Assembly (NCBI GenBank): GCA_023053545.1
Contig: JAKZAN010000007.1
Coordinates: 6,696,001-6,760,000 of the forward strand
From: Lepidurus packardi
Taxonomy: Eukaryota; Arthropoda; Branchiopoda; Notostraca; Triopsidae
Length of the DNA: 64,000 nucleotides
Direction of reading: 5' to 3'
Part shown: positions 1 through 14,766 of the stretch, piece by piece
Numbering within the stretch: position 1 is the first letter of the stretch
Layout of the letters: each line of letters begins with the position of its first letter
Translations under genes and position numbers: made by a program
Notes under the pieces: generated by a model
Databases searched by the model: none
What the model was told of the DNA's origin: nothing
What the model saw: only the letters and a program-made list of their open reading frames with translations

Positions 1-1266
1 CTGATGCCTCCAACAAAGAAAATATTTGAAGATGGGCTTCCGTTTAATTCACTGATTTAAATCTGTTTGGTATATAATACCGATTAGACTATCAGTTTGT
101 ATTTATTCTTCATTTATAGCTTAAATTGTCTTAAAGCTAGGCAATCACACACGACAGCCATAAGGATTCTGAGATCCAAAGGAATTACGTATTAGACTTA
201 ACAATGCATAGCATCTTTTGGCTAAACTTTCTGAGAAGGAAGATAGACCTTCCAATTTTATGCTTAATTCCATGAAGCTTACGCGAAGAAACTACAAAAT
301 GCATGGCTTAAAGAAGAACGTACTTAGTCCGAAAAATAGAAAACTCTTACTTTTTCATAATTTGTCTCTCGTCCTCTTGTGGTTTCTTTAGGTAAAGCCG
401 TACTTAAAGAAAGAAACCAAAGTGACTAAAACCTACATATCAACGGACATAATGCGAAACAGTGGAGCACGAGACCTCTCTCTTGCTGTCGTTTTACGCG
501 ATATAAAAATCCGTAGCCCTCTTGTCAAAGTAGTAGCACCAACCCCAAACTAATTTTCAATGTTCTTGCTTTGCTTCGAAGAGGGGATCGTATCCACTCA
601 AAGACCTCAACTACGGTGAGAGATTGTGTGCCTTGAAACTTGAAGAACCGAGGAAAAAGCGCAGTGTAAGCATCAGGTAGCTGCTTTTTGTAGATTCCAA
701 GTTGCAATACAATTCCGTTTCTTGTTCAAGAATGGTGAGATCACATAACAGAAAGAGAAAGCTTTGATCAAACGACGAATAAACATTTCCCCCCTGTCTT
801 CTTCTCAAATGTAGACTGGTCAAGGGGCCAGGTTATATAGCAGCAATAAAAACAGATTGTTATTTGGAGATTCTGGGCCAATGATAAAGTCAAAAAACCT
901 TTGTCGTCTCTGGCAGCCCCTCTTCAAACCAAACCTACACACATTCACTGTGCTCAGTTTTTGTAAAGATCTGTCTTTTGCCCTAAGTTGAAGCTGACAC
1001 GTATAATCCTGCCTCTGCGAAGTTCACTCTTGAGCGAGCTATAAGAAGCTTGAAAATGAGAGCAGTTTGTTGGACTTCATCAAAACCTGTCCTTCCTCAT
1101 TAACCTAGCTTGGGATTTTCGCTCTGCGCCCTTCCCAAAAACTGAACAACTTTTACTTTCCTAGACTCCCTTTTTGCGTTGTTAGTATAGTTTTGCTTCT
1201 GGAAACCGGAAGGGAAACTCCTAGAAGAGAATCCAACTTGGCATTCAAAGAAGTTGTTGAACTTAC

Positions 1267-4200
1267 CAGCTTTGGCGGCAACAGTTGATGCATTGAGCTC
1301 TTGTAAATTGGGAAGCACTCGGAAAGTGACTTGATCCTCATCTACCCTGTTAACAAGAATGAAAATTAATTGTAAAGACCTTGCTTTGGGATGTCTATAT
1401 ACAAATACACTCTATAATCAATAGTTTTACCTGATGATTTTGAGCGAATTGTGGGGCAAGCCAATCTGTTCGGCTAAAACTTGTACCAAATACTCGGCTT
1501 GTTTCGACGTTTCGAACCTTAAGAAAAGGAAAAGTTGGGAGAAAAAGAAAGGAGAGGGAAGGCAAAAGTTTTCCATTAACATAATGAGAAGTCCTTTGAT
1601 ATGCGTGTTGACAGGACTCGCGATTTTTTCGACAACCTACCTCCCATTGATCGTTAGATATGCATAAGAGGCGTCAACGACTTCAAACACGTCATTCGAC
1701 GAACCATTCCAGTTTCGAATATGGACTTTTGGTTGTGTATTCAGAGGAGCGACCACGGGAGGGGGTCGGGGTGATCTCGGAAGGAGTGTACTATCTTCCA
1801 CCTGGAAAAGTGCACCCAAAGTCGAAACATTATTACAGGAAACAAGCCGCGGCTGACCGCCTCCCTAATTTCTGAATAGACTTCTAATCAATCTAACCTT
1901 GTTACGAAAGTTGAAGTATAAGAAAAACTAGTAGCAGGCCTCACAAGAGTTGAAAAACCAAAAAGGGGAACGACACAGCAAAATTACATGAAGTTAGATT
2001 AGGTTAATAACATCTTTTCTCAAAATAAGAAAGAAAAAGGGAACTTTCAAAGAGTCAAGCTCATTGAGATGCCTGTTCTCTTGGATGGAGACAATTATAG
2101 GCTTCGTAACTAACGCATTCAACTTCTCGTAACTTATTGCTAGGAACAAGAGCTAATTTTCTTGCTCAATACAACCAAAAACAGCTCTTTCCTCCAGTTT
2201 TAATAAATTAGTGCACAGTACAGCCAAACTTGGAGACAGAAAAAAAGATTTACTTGAGATTTGGCTTCAAGTAATGGCGCAGGAGATTCTGGTAATGACG
2301 ACGAATCGTTCTCCGGATTCTGAAGGGTCTCGACCGATTCTCCTGTCATGCGTTCCAATAGTTGCTGCAATTGACTGTGCCGTAGAACATCTTCATTAAA
2401 GCCAGTGACGTTCACAGTAAATTCGTCTTCCTGGACAGTTCCGTCCCCGACGTCGTCTAGGTTGGTCTCCAGTTCGGGTAATTTACGCATAAGTTTGATC
2501 CATTGCCGCCGACCAGTATGCGGACGGAGCGGCACAAACCCTTCTGGGACGGCTGATCGACGACTATAGGCACTCCAATGATCTAGCCTGGGCGGAAGCT
2601 TCTCCTACAATGAGACGCAAAAATTCGATTATAAGCATCACGCTCCAGCAAGCACTCTTATGAATGTAAGAACTAGAGCGGTAACAGGGAAAAAAAGGGG
2701 AAAAAAACTGTTCGAAGTGATATCCAGCAAGGTATTCCGACAGACGTGAAAATTCACTGCTTACAAGCCTCTCTATTATTCGTATCCCAAGCTATCTGGG
2801 GCGCCTGAACTATGCTCAAATTAATTTGCATCCATTTGCAAGTAAAATAGGGTCTTTTGAAGCCACGTTTACATGGAAGCGGTATATCAATAGCGCTAGT
2901 TTCTCCGATGTTCCAAGAAGCAATTAAAACCAATACCCTTTTTAGGGGGCAACAATTCCTTTTCTAGCAAACTCACAACTTCTGTAATGTTGCTTTTGAT
3001 AAATAGTTTTAATCTGAGGAGGAAAAAAATAATATACATGATTTTTTTTTTTATAATAGAGACTTACTAAATAAAATTTTGGAATGACAAGAACGCGATG
3101 AGGAAGGAAAAAGAAGCAAGGCAGTATTCTATGTCTACGTTACGTTACCTCCGGGGAATTGGAGCCGTCAGCGAAAGCGAAACTGTTGACACTGTAGGGC
3201 GGACCAGGTTTTTTGACATCTAATCTTTCTCGACGTTCGAACTGCGGATCGTAATAAAGGTCATTGGGGAGCAGAACATCCAATACGCTTTCTTCGTCGT
3301 TGTCAAAGTCATTAGGATGTAATACGTCGCCTTGGATGGCAACGTTACGGGTATTTTCTTCCTCTTCCTGTTCATCGTCTTCGTCAGTGCCCTCATTTCT
3401 GTTGTTATTGTTGTCTATGGCAAAATCTCGGGCCTCAGATGGTACGGCTCCGACATTGGCGAAATAAGTTGGGGAAGAACGCCATTTCTCGTCACTTGCA
3501 GAGTTCTTAGGGCTGTCGGCTGCTCTAAGATTGTTGAAGCCACGAGAACGTTTGAAATACGACAATATTTCTGAGCTTTCGTCTTGATTTTCCAGACTGC
3601 CACTGTCTTCTCCTCTTCCTCCTCCACGCGCGAAGACATTCACGGGCCAACTCCCGCCTTCTGTGTAAACAACTTGCGGTAGTAACGTGTCAAGTGATTC
3701 GTCGTCTTCGCCTACAAAGAAATGTCAACAAACCGAGTTTTACACATCGAGTTTGCTCTCACCAAACACGCAGGCAATCAATCAAGAAACTTAAAACCAG
3801 ACAAGGAGCACTTTCTTTTAAAACTCGGCATATCAAACAACCTTCTGAAGTTTTCTTCTTGTACATCCTGTCCCCTTAAACAACACCAACTGCGGCCTAG
3901 GAGACACCCGGATTCAGTGTGTTGCAAATTCAAAGTGTAGCGCTGTAAATATACATGTACAGCAAGTATAGAACGCTTAGTATCCTATAGGAGAAGGATA
4001 ATAGTCGGCACTATACAAAGAAATTTGTCTGATCTTACAACAAGGCCGTCACCAAGACTTGGACTACGAAATTGAGTTCTTTTCATGTCAAATCTCGACC
4101 CCGCAGAAGGCTTTATAAGGCTACAAACTTACGCAGATCGGGCGCAACATTCAGGACAGGAACACTCATAGGACGCAAGGCCAGAAGTTCATGAACAGCT

Positions 4201-7200
4201 TGGGAAATAGTCTCATCCGACACGGGTACATTGTTGGATGGAAACGCACTAGCTTTTCTTCTATTCCCATTCGTGTCCACGTTTAGCATTTCCCGGGCCA
4301 CGTCTTGTGGAAAGTACACTTCATCGGCAAACTCTGGGAAAGGATTCCGCGCACTAGGGTAAAAACGGACCGCTGCCAAAATTTTGGCAACCTAAAATAG
4401 AAAAAGAAATCCAAATAAGGAACTTTTGAAAGGCACATGGTAACTTCTAACAGCTTGAGTATAAACTTCTAAAGTCGAAAACGAAATAGCTTACGTGGTC
4501 GTAGTCGTGTTTGGACTCCTGGGTGGCTAACCACTCATCACATACTGGCGGGTAGCTCCAGAGAATTTCCTTGTTTTCCCTGCCAAGACAAAAATATAAT
4601 GAAAGTTTTTACAGAAACTGAAAAAAACAAAGAAAAAGGCAGAAGGAGGGGGGGGGGAATCTAATTAGAGCACATTAAAAGCAGTTCATGCTTGCTAAAT
4701 AACACATGCAATATGAAGGGTAAACGGATGAAAATTCCCACAATTAAAACCGAACGGAAAATATTCCAGATATATGTGCAATTAATAACCTACTTACTTT
4801 TTAAATGAGGCTAATAAACGTTGGAGCATACATTGTGTATAAAGATCACGCCAGGTATGACCTTTGGCATCCAGAATGCGGAGTGCAGCTTCCAGGGCGG
4901 CTAGTTCGTTTGCTTGGAGCGCATACCTAAATACCAAACTTTGGAGTCTAAATGTCTCATCAGAACGTCAGTCTTCTAATAAGAAATTCCATATAGACTA
5001 CTAAAATCTCCCAACCCCTCCCAAGTCCCACTCTAGGGAATCAATACACCGTGACTAAATAACAAATCACTGGCATTCGCTTACCTTTTCAAATCCCCTT
5101 CATGGACGTCTTCCACGTTTAAGGATAAGCATCCACCAAATACCCCATCTGTTGAACGAGGAGGAGGGGAAAAGAAAAACAAAAGTCTTAATAATGGTAC
5201 TTGTGATGGGCTTATTGGAGTGCAATGTTTGTCATATTGTACAACGATTATTACTTAGTCTAGATCAAGCAAAGTAAGCTAACTCGTATAAAAAGACCTT
5301 TAACATCTTTCAAGAGTCCTGGCACCAGATGTTTGGAAATATTTGCTACTTGTGGGAAGTATAAATGAAAGCATAATGTTAACATTAGGCACCAACCGGC
5401 AAAAAAAAAATTGAACAGGAACGAGCTTAGATAAATTCCGCAAAAAGTTCTTTTCACGTTCTTCTTCGAAAGAGTTTGTTCACATAAATCGATGCCTTTA
5501 GGAATTGTATGCCGATGCTATAGCAATGCAAACATTGAAGAGCATGTGTTTGTATAATGCTTTAGACTACGAATAAGAGTCTGAGGGAAACCCGATTGAC
5601 GAAGCTCCAACCCCAAACATTCAAAAGGAAAGCTCTTGGGCATCACATATGTCACGTCCATATAGTCTGACTCCATTAAAAGAAGATCATCTTCCCACTT
5701 TTTTCTTTTCATACTCTCAGCATCAAAGAAGTTTATTCAGTGGCAAAGGCACTTGACAGTTTAATCTCCTTTTTCTCTCCCAGCTCCCGATTTTCTTGCT
5801 TTTCAACTGTCTCTTCCGCTGAATGTCTTCACCCATCTTAGCGTCTCTATTGCTGATCCGCTAGGTGCATACATACAGGTTGCATGCACAGTATAAAGGT
5901 TTTCCTTTTTCTGAAAACCTTTATACTGTGGTTGTATGTGTATTCGTTAGAATGGACACGGGGGGAACAAAGGGCTCGACGTGAAGTTCCTAAATAGTTA
6001 AGCCTTTAATGGACTCTCCTCGTGTTACTCGCCTTCAACGGTTGGATATAAGAGAGAAAAAGAAAATATTTTACCGTCGAAGCACCACTCGGTAGGCTGG
6101 CAAACATCTTCACTGAAGAGGCAACCTATGTCCGTAAAAAAAAGAGAAAAAGAAAGTTATCGTGAATACAACAAATCTGGAATTTTAATGTATTTATATA
6201 TCAACTTATTTTTGGAATGACCATTGAGTCTACTATAAAGGAGAATCAGAAAAGGAGGAAAATCAAATGCGTGGCGTGCTGCTATGGCGTGAAGATTATT
6301 ACAAGTCAAGGTATGGCTTCTTGGATGAAAAGCAAGGTTGATTAGGAGTTTGTCAGGTCACCGGGGAGACCCGACAAAAGCAGACATGGCTGCTGGTGCT
6401 GGCACCCGAAATTGTCACGGAACCACCTACGGTAACTCGGGCGTTGCTAGGTTACTTGGAAGGCAGGACGAAAAACGGGGAAAATTATCGTGGGCATCTG
6501 TACATTTAAAGCGCTAAGCACAGACTTGTATGCCGGTATCTAGGTTTACCGAGTCGACCTCCTGTGCTCAAGTCTGAAAGTGTACGTGGATCGTGAATGG
6601 ATCTGGTTGTCTAGCTTCCAACTATTTTGACTGTGTAAAACTCATCAGGCAAGTATAACGAACTGGAAACACCTCCTAAACTTTCTTCGCGATTTCTCGA
6701 CTCCTAACAAATTCCCAAGATTGAAAAATAATAGTGCGACAGGAAATTTGGCAGGGAAGTGTGAAAGGGTTCCCCAACTTTTCGAGTGCCACCTACAAAA
6801 TACTAAATGAACTAATCATAGTGTATGTAGTTTACAAACTCGAAGTATAACCTTTGAACGATCATAAACAGAAATTTTAGTTCCCGTTTAATCGTCACCT
6901 TTACTAGCAAATAAGACTGGATTGTTGGAACCTTCGTATTACGGATATGATATTGTTCGCTGCAATTCACGCACCGCTTCCATAGGCCGTAGCCAAATGC
7001 AACTACTGAAAAAGCACTCGTTCGTAGAGGCCAGAACGACGTCATAGTTCACTAAACAAGGCCCAACTTGTTCGGTAAATTCTATGCCGGAACCGACGTT
7101 CCGGCTTAGAAAGGCCGACCTAGGAGGTTCCGTTCCTAGGTTCACTAATGTAAACATTTTGTTCACAAGCTTGTTCAGAAAACGTTCACAAAGCTTGCAT

Positions 7201-10200
7201 AGCTAACTAATAGGGGAGTAAATAATTGTGAATCGAGACACTGGGATAGCACACTAAGTCATGAGGGGTGCATTAGACAAACTGGCGGCGCTCACAGAAA
7301 TAATATTGTCGTTCGTTCGACGTTCAACATTGCGATGGATGGGTACGCTTAAGCATCCGAGTTCAGAGCGCATTACAAAAGTAAAAGATATTAAAGAACC
7401 ACCCCCGGGAAAGGCATTTAAGACATAGAGCGCATACTAAGCGACCCCTTTTCTGATAGCTTTTTCTCAACTCCCAATACCACCACCTGAAAACCGTACT
7501 TCTCTCTCTCTCCCTCCCTCTCTCTCACGATCACATATGAAAACCGCGAGCAATCGGATTTGGAAGAAAAAAAGTTCTTCCCAAAGCAATTTTTGCTTTC
7601 ATATCCTATGCGCTGGAGTGTTTCACCTTCACTAAAATATATGAAAAACAGGAAATAGCTTTTTTTCAAATTGAATTCTTCCCCAGGCAGGTTCTTCAGG
7701 TCTACACAGGGATATATTTAATATTACAACTTAAAAAAAAAGACGATCCCAAACCTTCTCCAAACAAGTTCAAAGAATCCAATACACTACCCAAACGAAA
7801 TTAAAGGTGTCCCTTGTTTCACTTTTGAGGATACAAAAACGACATCAAATATCAAAGAACGCCTATTGATCCTTAGCTATAGCAACCATTCAACCTTTCT
7901 CTTTTTCTAAAATTCCAACCAAGTGCCCACCAACCTAACAAAAATAAAAAAAAAAATCAGTTTAGCACTGAAAGGACTTTACCTCCACTCCCTCTCCAAA
8001 CCTAAAAATCTCTCCCTCGCTGGGTTCACATCTTATTCTTAATTAAGAGATTCAGTTGCCCAGCGAAACAATCTCCCACCCTCCTTTCCGCATCACTATT
8101 TATGGGCCTCACCTTTTACAAACCTTGCTTTCGAAGGTGGTAAATGAATTCAGACGCTGGATAAGACTGTTTGATATTACAGTGACAAGAGTGGACACGC
8201 TAAGATGTATACGATGTCTGCCAGGAAAGGTGTCAACTTGAGCCGAGTTGGAGCTATGATTACTGTCTAAAACTATAGCTGGTCGGAAACAATAGTGTTT
8301 TACCTGGCCTGCTACAGTTGCTAGTCGTAAAAACAGGTAACTCGGAGTTGGAAGGGACACGTGCAAAGTTTCGTCAAGCTAGGATCGGGAGCAAGGAGCG
8401 AAGAAGAGGCTTAATCAATAAATGCTGCAGCCCACCTGGCCTGGCTCTTGTAACCCATTGCAGACATCAAGGCCTATAGGGTACGTTTAATACCTTCTGT
8501 ACTTGTCTGATACGCCAAAAGAAAAAGGGGAAAAAAGACGGAAAATCTATAATTTACTGAACGAATATTCTGTCATGATATTTCTATTTATTGGCGTTTG
8601 TAGTAATGTGTCATTGAATTTAAATTAAGGAAACTATATAGCGAAATACCAGCGCGAATATCAGCAGTAATAAGGGACGCATTCAAGATCGCTAATGAGG
8701 AGCACAACATGAAACATGGGATTTTCCCAGCATGTCTGTTAATTAAACAGGCGCCATTAATAAAGATCTTCACTGTGCTCTGCTCGTACTTGAACAGAAG
8801 TGTGGAAGACCCATGCTGCTTGCGTGGTGTGCTGCGCGAGACATTGGTGCTGAAAGGAAAATATAAACTAGTCTTTTACCAAGAGATTCTTCATGCTATG
8901 CCATCAAGTAATGAATTAGCAGTCTGGCAGTTGCAACATATTAGCCACGGTTATTAGCCAAAGTGTGACAAACGTTAGTTGCTAAAAACGTATTTTCTCC
9001 TGGCTCCCTTAGCATTTAACGCGAGCAAATTGAGTCTACTAAAAATGTTTTAAAATAGGGCAGTGCTTCATTTCTGGTCAAGAAGAGCTCATCAGAAAGT
9101 TTTAAAACTGGTTCAAGGATGTTCAAAATAATTTAACATACTCAAATTCTTCAACACAACATGAACAGAATTCTGGACACCTTAAGAGTTAATTAAAGTG
9201 TCACCAAAGACACCAAAATTTTGACCATGTAAATCGTAGTCAAGCTGAACTATATATAAGTAAATGATGTGGCAGATGGTACTAGAATCGCAATATACAG
9301 CCATACGGCAAAAGGTGGTTGTTTCAGGATTATACAAATATCAAAGTGTAAAAAGAAGAACATTATGTACAAGATGAAACCACCTGTCTTTGCTACTACG
9401 CATGTTGTATCTGAGGTTAAAGTTTGTCACGGCAATCTTGCTCGCGCTTATGTATGTAATATGTACCACAACCAATCTGCGTCAAAGGAAAAAGGTTCAC
9501 TTTTATAAACGACCACTTCTGGAATTTGAGTATCATATTTCCCGCCCCGCGGCAGTTATCACGAAGTTTTCTTCAAAAGACTTGCATCGTTGCCATTTTA
9601 GCTCAACGCACTGGTATCCAATAATAATTTTAAAGAAGTAGTTTTATCCGATACACTGTTCAGGAAAGCATATTTGCGATTTCCGAGGTTTCTTAGACAA
9701 CGATGTTGTATATTCTAACAACTAGAACGATTTCTGTGTCGCAAAAGATATGCTGAAATGGGTTACATCCTTTATAATTGAAAAGGCCGAGCTCGTCCAA
9801 ATATAAAATAAAAATAAAAATCTTGGGGTAAAGTTGGCAAGCCTGTAATAAGCAATAATAAAAGCTTGAGGCCTTGTGCTTTTACCCACTACTTTGTCTA
9901 ATACTTCTCTTCTATACACGACAAAGGCGTCCTCAATTAAATTACACGAGATTGCTAATTAAATACGAACATGGCAACATATTTCCTTCTATATTTTTCC
10001 AGAATAATTAGAAAATATTTTTTGGCTACAGTGGAAAAACTTAGACCTATATACTAAGTAATCACACGAATTTAATGAGGACTAGTTTGTCAGTTTTCAT
10101 TGCACTTAGTTCCTTTATCATGTAATCAATCTTGGCTTTCCTCCCACACGTGTAATTTTTGTTTCGTCCAAAAAGGAAGGTGAAAAAAGTCCGAAGGGGA

Positions 10201-13200
10201 GGGGAGCAGTGTCATAAAAAATTAACGCAGGTTTAATAAGGAAAAGCCAATTTAGACTTGCTGTGGGGGGTTTGAGGTTATCAATAAAGTTCAGCTATAT
10301 ACTTTGCTCCGCGCTTGTAATCTACACAGGGCTAGTTAACTCCTAACTAACTAATACAATACGCAATTACTTGTAATTCATAATTAGCAGGTTAAGCGAA
10401 GTCTCCTGTGTAAGTATTTGCATATCAGGTTCGTCATTCCTTAACTAGTGTTCCAAGAACCTGCGAAAATACGCAACAGCAATGGAGCACCTTAAGCGCC
10501 AAAAGATCCTTACACCTTGTGCTACTGCCTACATTAGGCGCTGTTAATGAGTCATTTGCTTATAGACCCCTTTTTAGAGCTTTTCGAGAGTTGCAGATAA
10601 GGATTCGCCTAGAGTCAACCTTATTAGTGAATGTGGCAGAGCAGCTTCAGTATAACACACGGTCGTATTCAGTCATTCTGACCTTGCCAGACAGGGTCAT
10701 TAGAGGAATTGAGACAAATGTGTCTTGAACTTAAATAGAGTAATACATTAGGGCTGACAAAGGAGATGGAGTACGTGCGTCGAAAACGACGAGCCCCGAA
10801 ACGACCAATGGCAACGTTGTGGTAGACGAACCTATCGACCTATGTACCCTCCCTTTTGACTAACGTGCTGCTCGAGCTGCACCTTTTTGCCAGCTCAATA
10901 GTTCAAATCGGGACTCAAAACTGCAATAAAACAATAATCCTGAAAGACATTTATAGAACTGGCAACCTTATCAACTTTCCACCCTCGGGAAAGAGATGCA
11001 ATTAAAGGACAGGAGCAAACATTAACGGCGTTATTGGTATGGCAACACCGACGACTCAATCAAGCATAAAAGAGAAAACATTGAGGGCAGAACATAGAGG
11101 GTGCTAAATCTCCAGGATTTGACCATCAATGGAATTAGGGACTTATTGGAGGGCTATCCATCTGCATGCTGTCACAAGCACTTTGGCGAAAAACAGGAAA
11201 ACGCAAGGAGCCTCGGAACCAACGCCTATGGGATGCCCTCGTGCGTCAAAGCTGTTCGCGGTGCAGATTAGCAACACCCTGGAAGCATGACACAGGGTAG
11301 GTATCTCGGCCTACCACGACATCCTATTTTTCCGCTTCATTGCAAAGAAAATACTTTTTTTGGAAACCTGGCTAGACAAATAACTGACAGCCTCTCCTCC
11401 TATATGATGCCAAACAATTGCGGAATATTACTTGTGACGGGATATATTTTAAATTTTATTTCAGAGCTTCACTCTGGCTAGGACAACAATACATAAAATT
11501 GGAGGAGTGTGAGACTTCTTGGACTTGCGGGGGCGGACTAGGGTACCCGAAAAAGGAACGAAGAGGGACGGAAGACTTCCTAGAAAAGTATAAGAAAAGA
11601 GGGAGTGGGACCCCGGATCGGAATAGCCCCCAAAGAGAGTATGAACTGATCGATCCGATTGACGTCGCCGACCAAGCTGGTGACGTCAAGGCATCTCCGC
11701 CTCTCTAGTCGGGTCGCCGATGTATACACGTTGTTGAAGCGCAATGGAGTGCAAAAACGGGCTTAGAACTTATTGTCTACTCTTGCGTCTGCCCTTTTAT
11801 TTTTAACGCCCCTCCAGTTGCAACAAACCATATTATTGGAACTCACTCTAACTCTTAATAGCTCGTATAAATGCCAGAAAAAAATCGTTAACGTTTCTTC
11901 AAACCACAGCTTCCTTTACTAGGGTGTTAGGAAACCTTAAAGATAAACTAATGATAAGCGTTCCCTTGGTATAAGGAAATAGCACATGTGCAGGAGGCGA
12001 GTGCGGGGGTGGAATACCCTTTTTCCTTTTTTTTTGTTTCTTATAAATATTGTCTAGCGCAAGTGCCGGCCCAGAGCACGCAACCGTTAAAGATCAAATC
12101 CCCCTCTACTGGAGAAGTAAGTATAAACCTGTTGAAACCCACGATCTGTTTACCTCGCGATCCCAGGCTTGCAACCTGAACTGTACATCTGATCAATACT
12201 AGCCACAGAATGCTTCTTTGTGTACAATTAACGTACAAAGATAAGCAATTTCGGAGCAAGCTATTTATCTCGTGTATACAGCAAAGCGTATGGTATATGA
12301 CGTGTGCTTACGGAGCAGCGGGTCGTCACAAGTCCCAGAATGGAGGCAGCAAAACAACCTTGATGAAAAGAAGGCCTTCGCAGGCAACTTCGATGTCAAA
12401 AAATCCCCCCCCCCCCAAGGAAAAAAGTACACGAGAAAATACTACCCCATAAGCAAAAATTCTGGCTTAGGAATATGACCTGTATAACCTTAGTTGTACA
12501 TACGGGTGCCCATAATGATGTGGTTCGTTAGCACGCGAGCTGAAGTTAACGTTACACTCTAGGAATCGTGCTGCCTGGGACGGAGGAGACTTGTCTAATT
12601 CGTAAGGAAGTGTACTATTTACTGACAAGAGGAATCAGCGATAATTTGCAAGAATGTAAACGAAAATTTCCGGGCGTGTTTTATAGTCAAATCTGAAAAG
12701 AAATACAGAGTTGTGAACATTGGAAAAAGATTTTCCTGCTACGGCCGTTTAACGAAGCAGAAAACAGACGGAGTTTTGTCATGTACTCTTATCACGGATG
12801 GAAGACAAGCGAGGAGACAAGACCATTATTTACAGTACATCTTGAATTCGAAAGGAGAGCATAATACATACTTTTTTGGTACCTAGTCCTTTTCGTAAGG
12901 GCCCTTTCGTGGAATTTCTGGTAAAACAGAATTTCCTTAAAAAGTGCCGAGACAAAAAACCCCGTATCTTCTGTTTAATTGCAGCTCTTTACAGCGTTTC
13001 AGAACAACCCACTTAATTTTGTGACCTTATCCGGTAGAGAAAAAGGAAACTGGCCTTTGAACATGACAGAAGAAAAGGCGTAGAAAATGAATTATTTCAG
13101 GTCGTGTCCCAACCCCCAACCAAGAAAATAAATAAATAATTCCAATAAAATAAATAAGTAAAATTGTTTTTATAAAGTAAGTCAAGTCGTCCTTTTAAAG

Positions 13201-14766
13201 AGCAATACTCTTAACAATGAAAGAACAAGAGGAAGGGCAGGAAAACGTAAAGAATCCACATCGATATGTTCACTAAGGACGTAGGTCTTCCTGAGTTGTT
13301 TTAAGCTTCGTGGGCGGGCCATGGATGATAACCACGTATGCAAGAATTCAGACAGTTATGGGAGAGCAAGGTACATAGGTGTCAAGGTACATTCTAAAGT
13401 ACAAGGTGGAAGTTAATCGACGGTAGTAAACGATACTGATAGTCGTTGGCAGTCTCCGGCGTGCAATGGCAATGGCTAGCCCCAATAAAGCAAGGAAAGA
13501 TGGAGGCCTGCTGGCATGGGCCATGCCAGTTATCGATCTTTAGCTAGAGCAAAGAACGAACCTGTACCGAGGAAACAACCCAACAGCAGGAACCAAGCCA
13601 GGGAGAAACACAGAACGGCGCAACAGGGGAAGCCGGGATTTGCACCGGCACTTTCTTCTCTCCTGCCTTGCCTCTGAATTAGAAACGAGCCGCCGTGGTC
13701 TGGTTTTCTACGAGATATATTTCGAGGTATATTTCGGTCGCGAAGTTCGCTCTAGGGTTCCCTAACCCATGCAGCGCAATGTCGTTGCCGATGTCAACGA
13801 CAAGAGAGAGAGAAATGGAAAGAAAGAGATGAGCAATTCTATTCCACTTTTATGATCATAAGGAGACTACAGCGGACACTACAACTTGAGTAACTCAAGC
13901 ATTGGACGACGCTCTTTATAAAATGATAAGTCGTGTGCTCTTATGCTATTGGAAGCGTTCACTATGGCATAGAAAAGGTAACCAAGCTCAACGGATTAAA
14001 AAAGTGCAAAAACTTTCATTTTGTTGAGTGATTGGCTCTCCAGTGATACTTGAATTCAATCTTCTCTCCTTTCTTATGGTACATTTTCGCAAAAAGTATA
14101 AAAAAATATTTTGAGTATCCTATATAGTACTCTTGTCCGTCTTCAGGTTCCAGAAACAGTCCCAGTTATATTACTGTCCATTACATTATCCAAGAATGGA
14201 GCGAGTTCCAATCAAAAAGTAACCAGGAAGGGTCCAATCAGAAAATGACACATGAATAGGACGCATGATCAAGGAAGTTTTGGTCATGCTATTATGGCCT
14301 TGATCACGTATTTGCTTGTTTAGCAGGGTTTTCTTCATTGATCAAAGGAGAAGTTGGGGTGGGGGGACGGACATTGATATAGTAGACAAGACAGCAAATC
14401 GTAGGGCAACCGAACGACCTGCTTTGGAAGTAAAGGTGAGACGAGGTTGGGTACGCTCTGACCTCTGCCCAGATTATTATTTCAGATCTTACGCATTCAT
14501 GAAGATAGCGAACAGGGTACTAATAAATAATTTCCGTACCTAAATATGCAATTATGGATGGTTTTTAGATTACACAGACGGATGTTGGTAAGCGAGTTGC
14601 GGAAAGAAAATAGTTCCAACAAAGCGATGCGATCAGTGAATAACTACATATATATGGGCTATGTTATGAAAGTAAACTCACCTAGTTTTACCGCAGCCCT
14701 GCTTTGGATACTGGCGACCAAAAACAGAGCTACGACGAACAAGCCCAATACGCAGCCGGAGGCCAT
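1267..14766 (-). CDS. ia2: IA-2 / PTPRN-like receptor tyrosine phosphatase homologue, luminal part (3' end beyond left edge)
   Basis: Eleven coding exons read on the minus strand: 14682-14766, 6075-6125, 5085-5148, 4798-4926, 4495-4579, 4133-4391, 3149-3711, 2254-2604, 1641-1801, 1431-1517 and 1267-1346. All have GT/AG borders and compatible phases, giving about 638 residues. Exon 1 encodes a signal peptide (MASGCVLGLFVVALFLVASI). Exons 2-3 give the RESP18-type cysteine motif GCLFSEDVCQPTEWC followed by DDGVFGGC. Exon 4 contains ILDAKGHTWRDLYTQCMLQ, the usual helix after that motif. The two large middle exons are acidic and low complexity, as in the family. The last three exons match the SEA-like mature ectodomain (ASYAYLTI, YLVQVLAEQIGLP, VTFRVLPNLQELNAS). 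The membrane span and phosphatase domain must lie left of the window. Known role of the family: transmembrane protein of dense-core secretory vesicles, normally catalytically inactive, needed for neuropeptide and insulin secretion. No frameshift is seen. Confidence 0.88.
5887..5930. repeat. perfect short inverted repeat (hairpin) in an IA-2 intron
   Basis: Eighteen bases (CACAGTATAAAGGTTTTC) are followed by an 8-base loop and the exact reverse complement. The flanks add a looser ACATACA / TGTATGT pairing. It lies in the intron between the exons at 6075-6125 and 5085-5148, so the pre-mRNA carries the hairpin. It may be a tiny fold-back element or a structured RNA; the stem is shorter than an animal miRNA precursor. 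Confidence 0.7.
6126..14681 (-). other. ia2: large first intron of IA-2 (8.6 kb)
   Basis: No convincing gene on either strand. It is AT-rich with scattered homopolymers and a CT tract near 7,500. Open frames such as 11,418-11,708 have no recognisable domain. The size contrasts with the other introns of the gene, which are about 0.08-0.95 kb. Confidence 0.7.

Noticed and set aside
5887..5930. miRNA gene
   Set aside because: Stem of 18 bp is too short for a canonical animal precursor.
11418..11708. 96-codon frame in the IA-2 intron
   Set aside because: No domain, no splice partner, no conservation argument.
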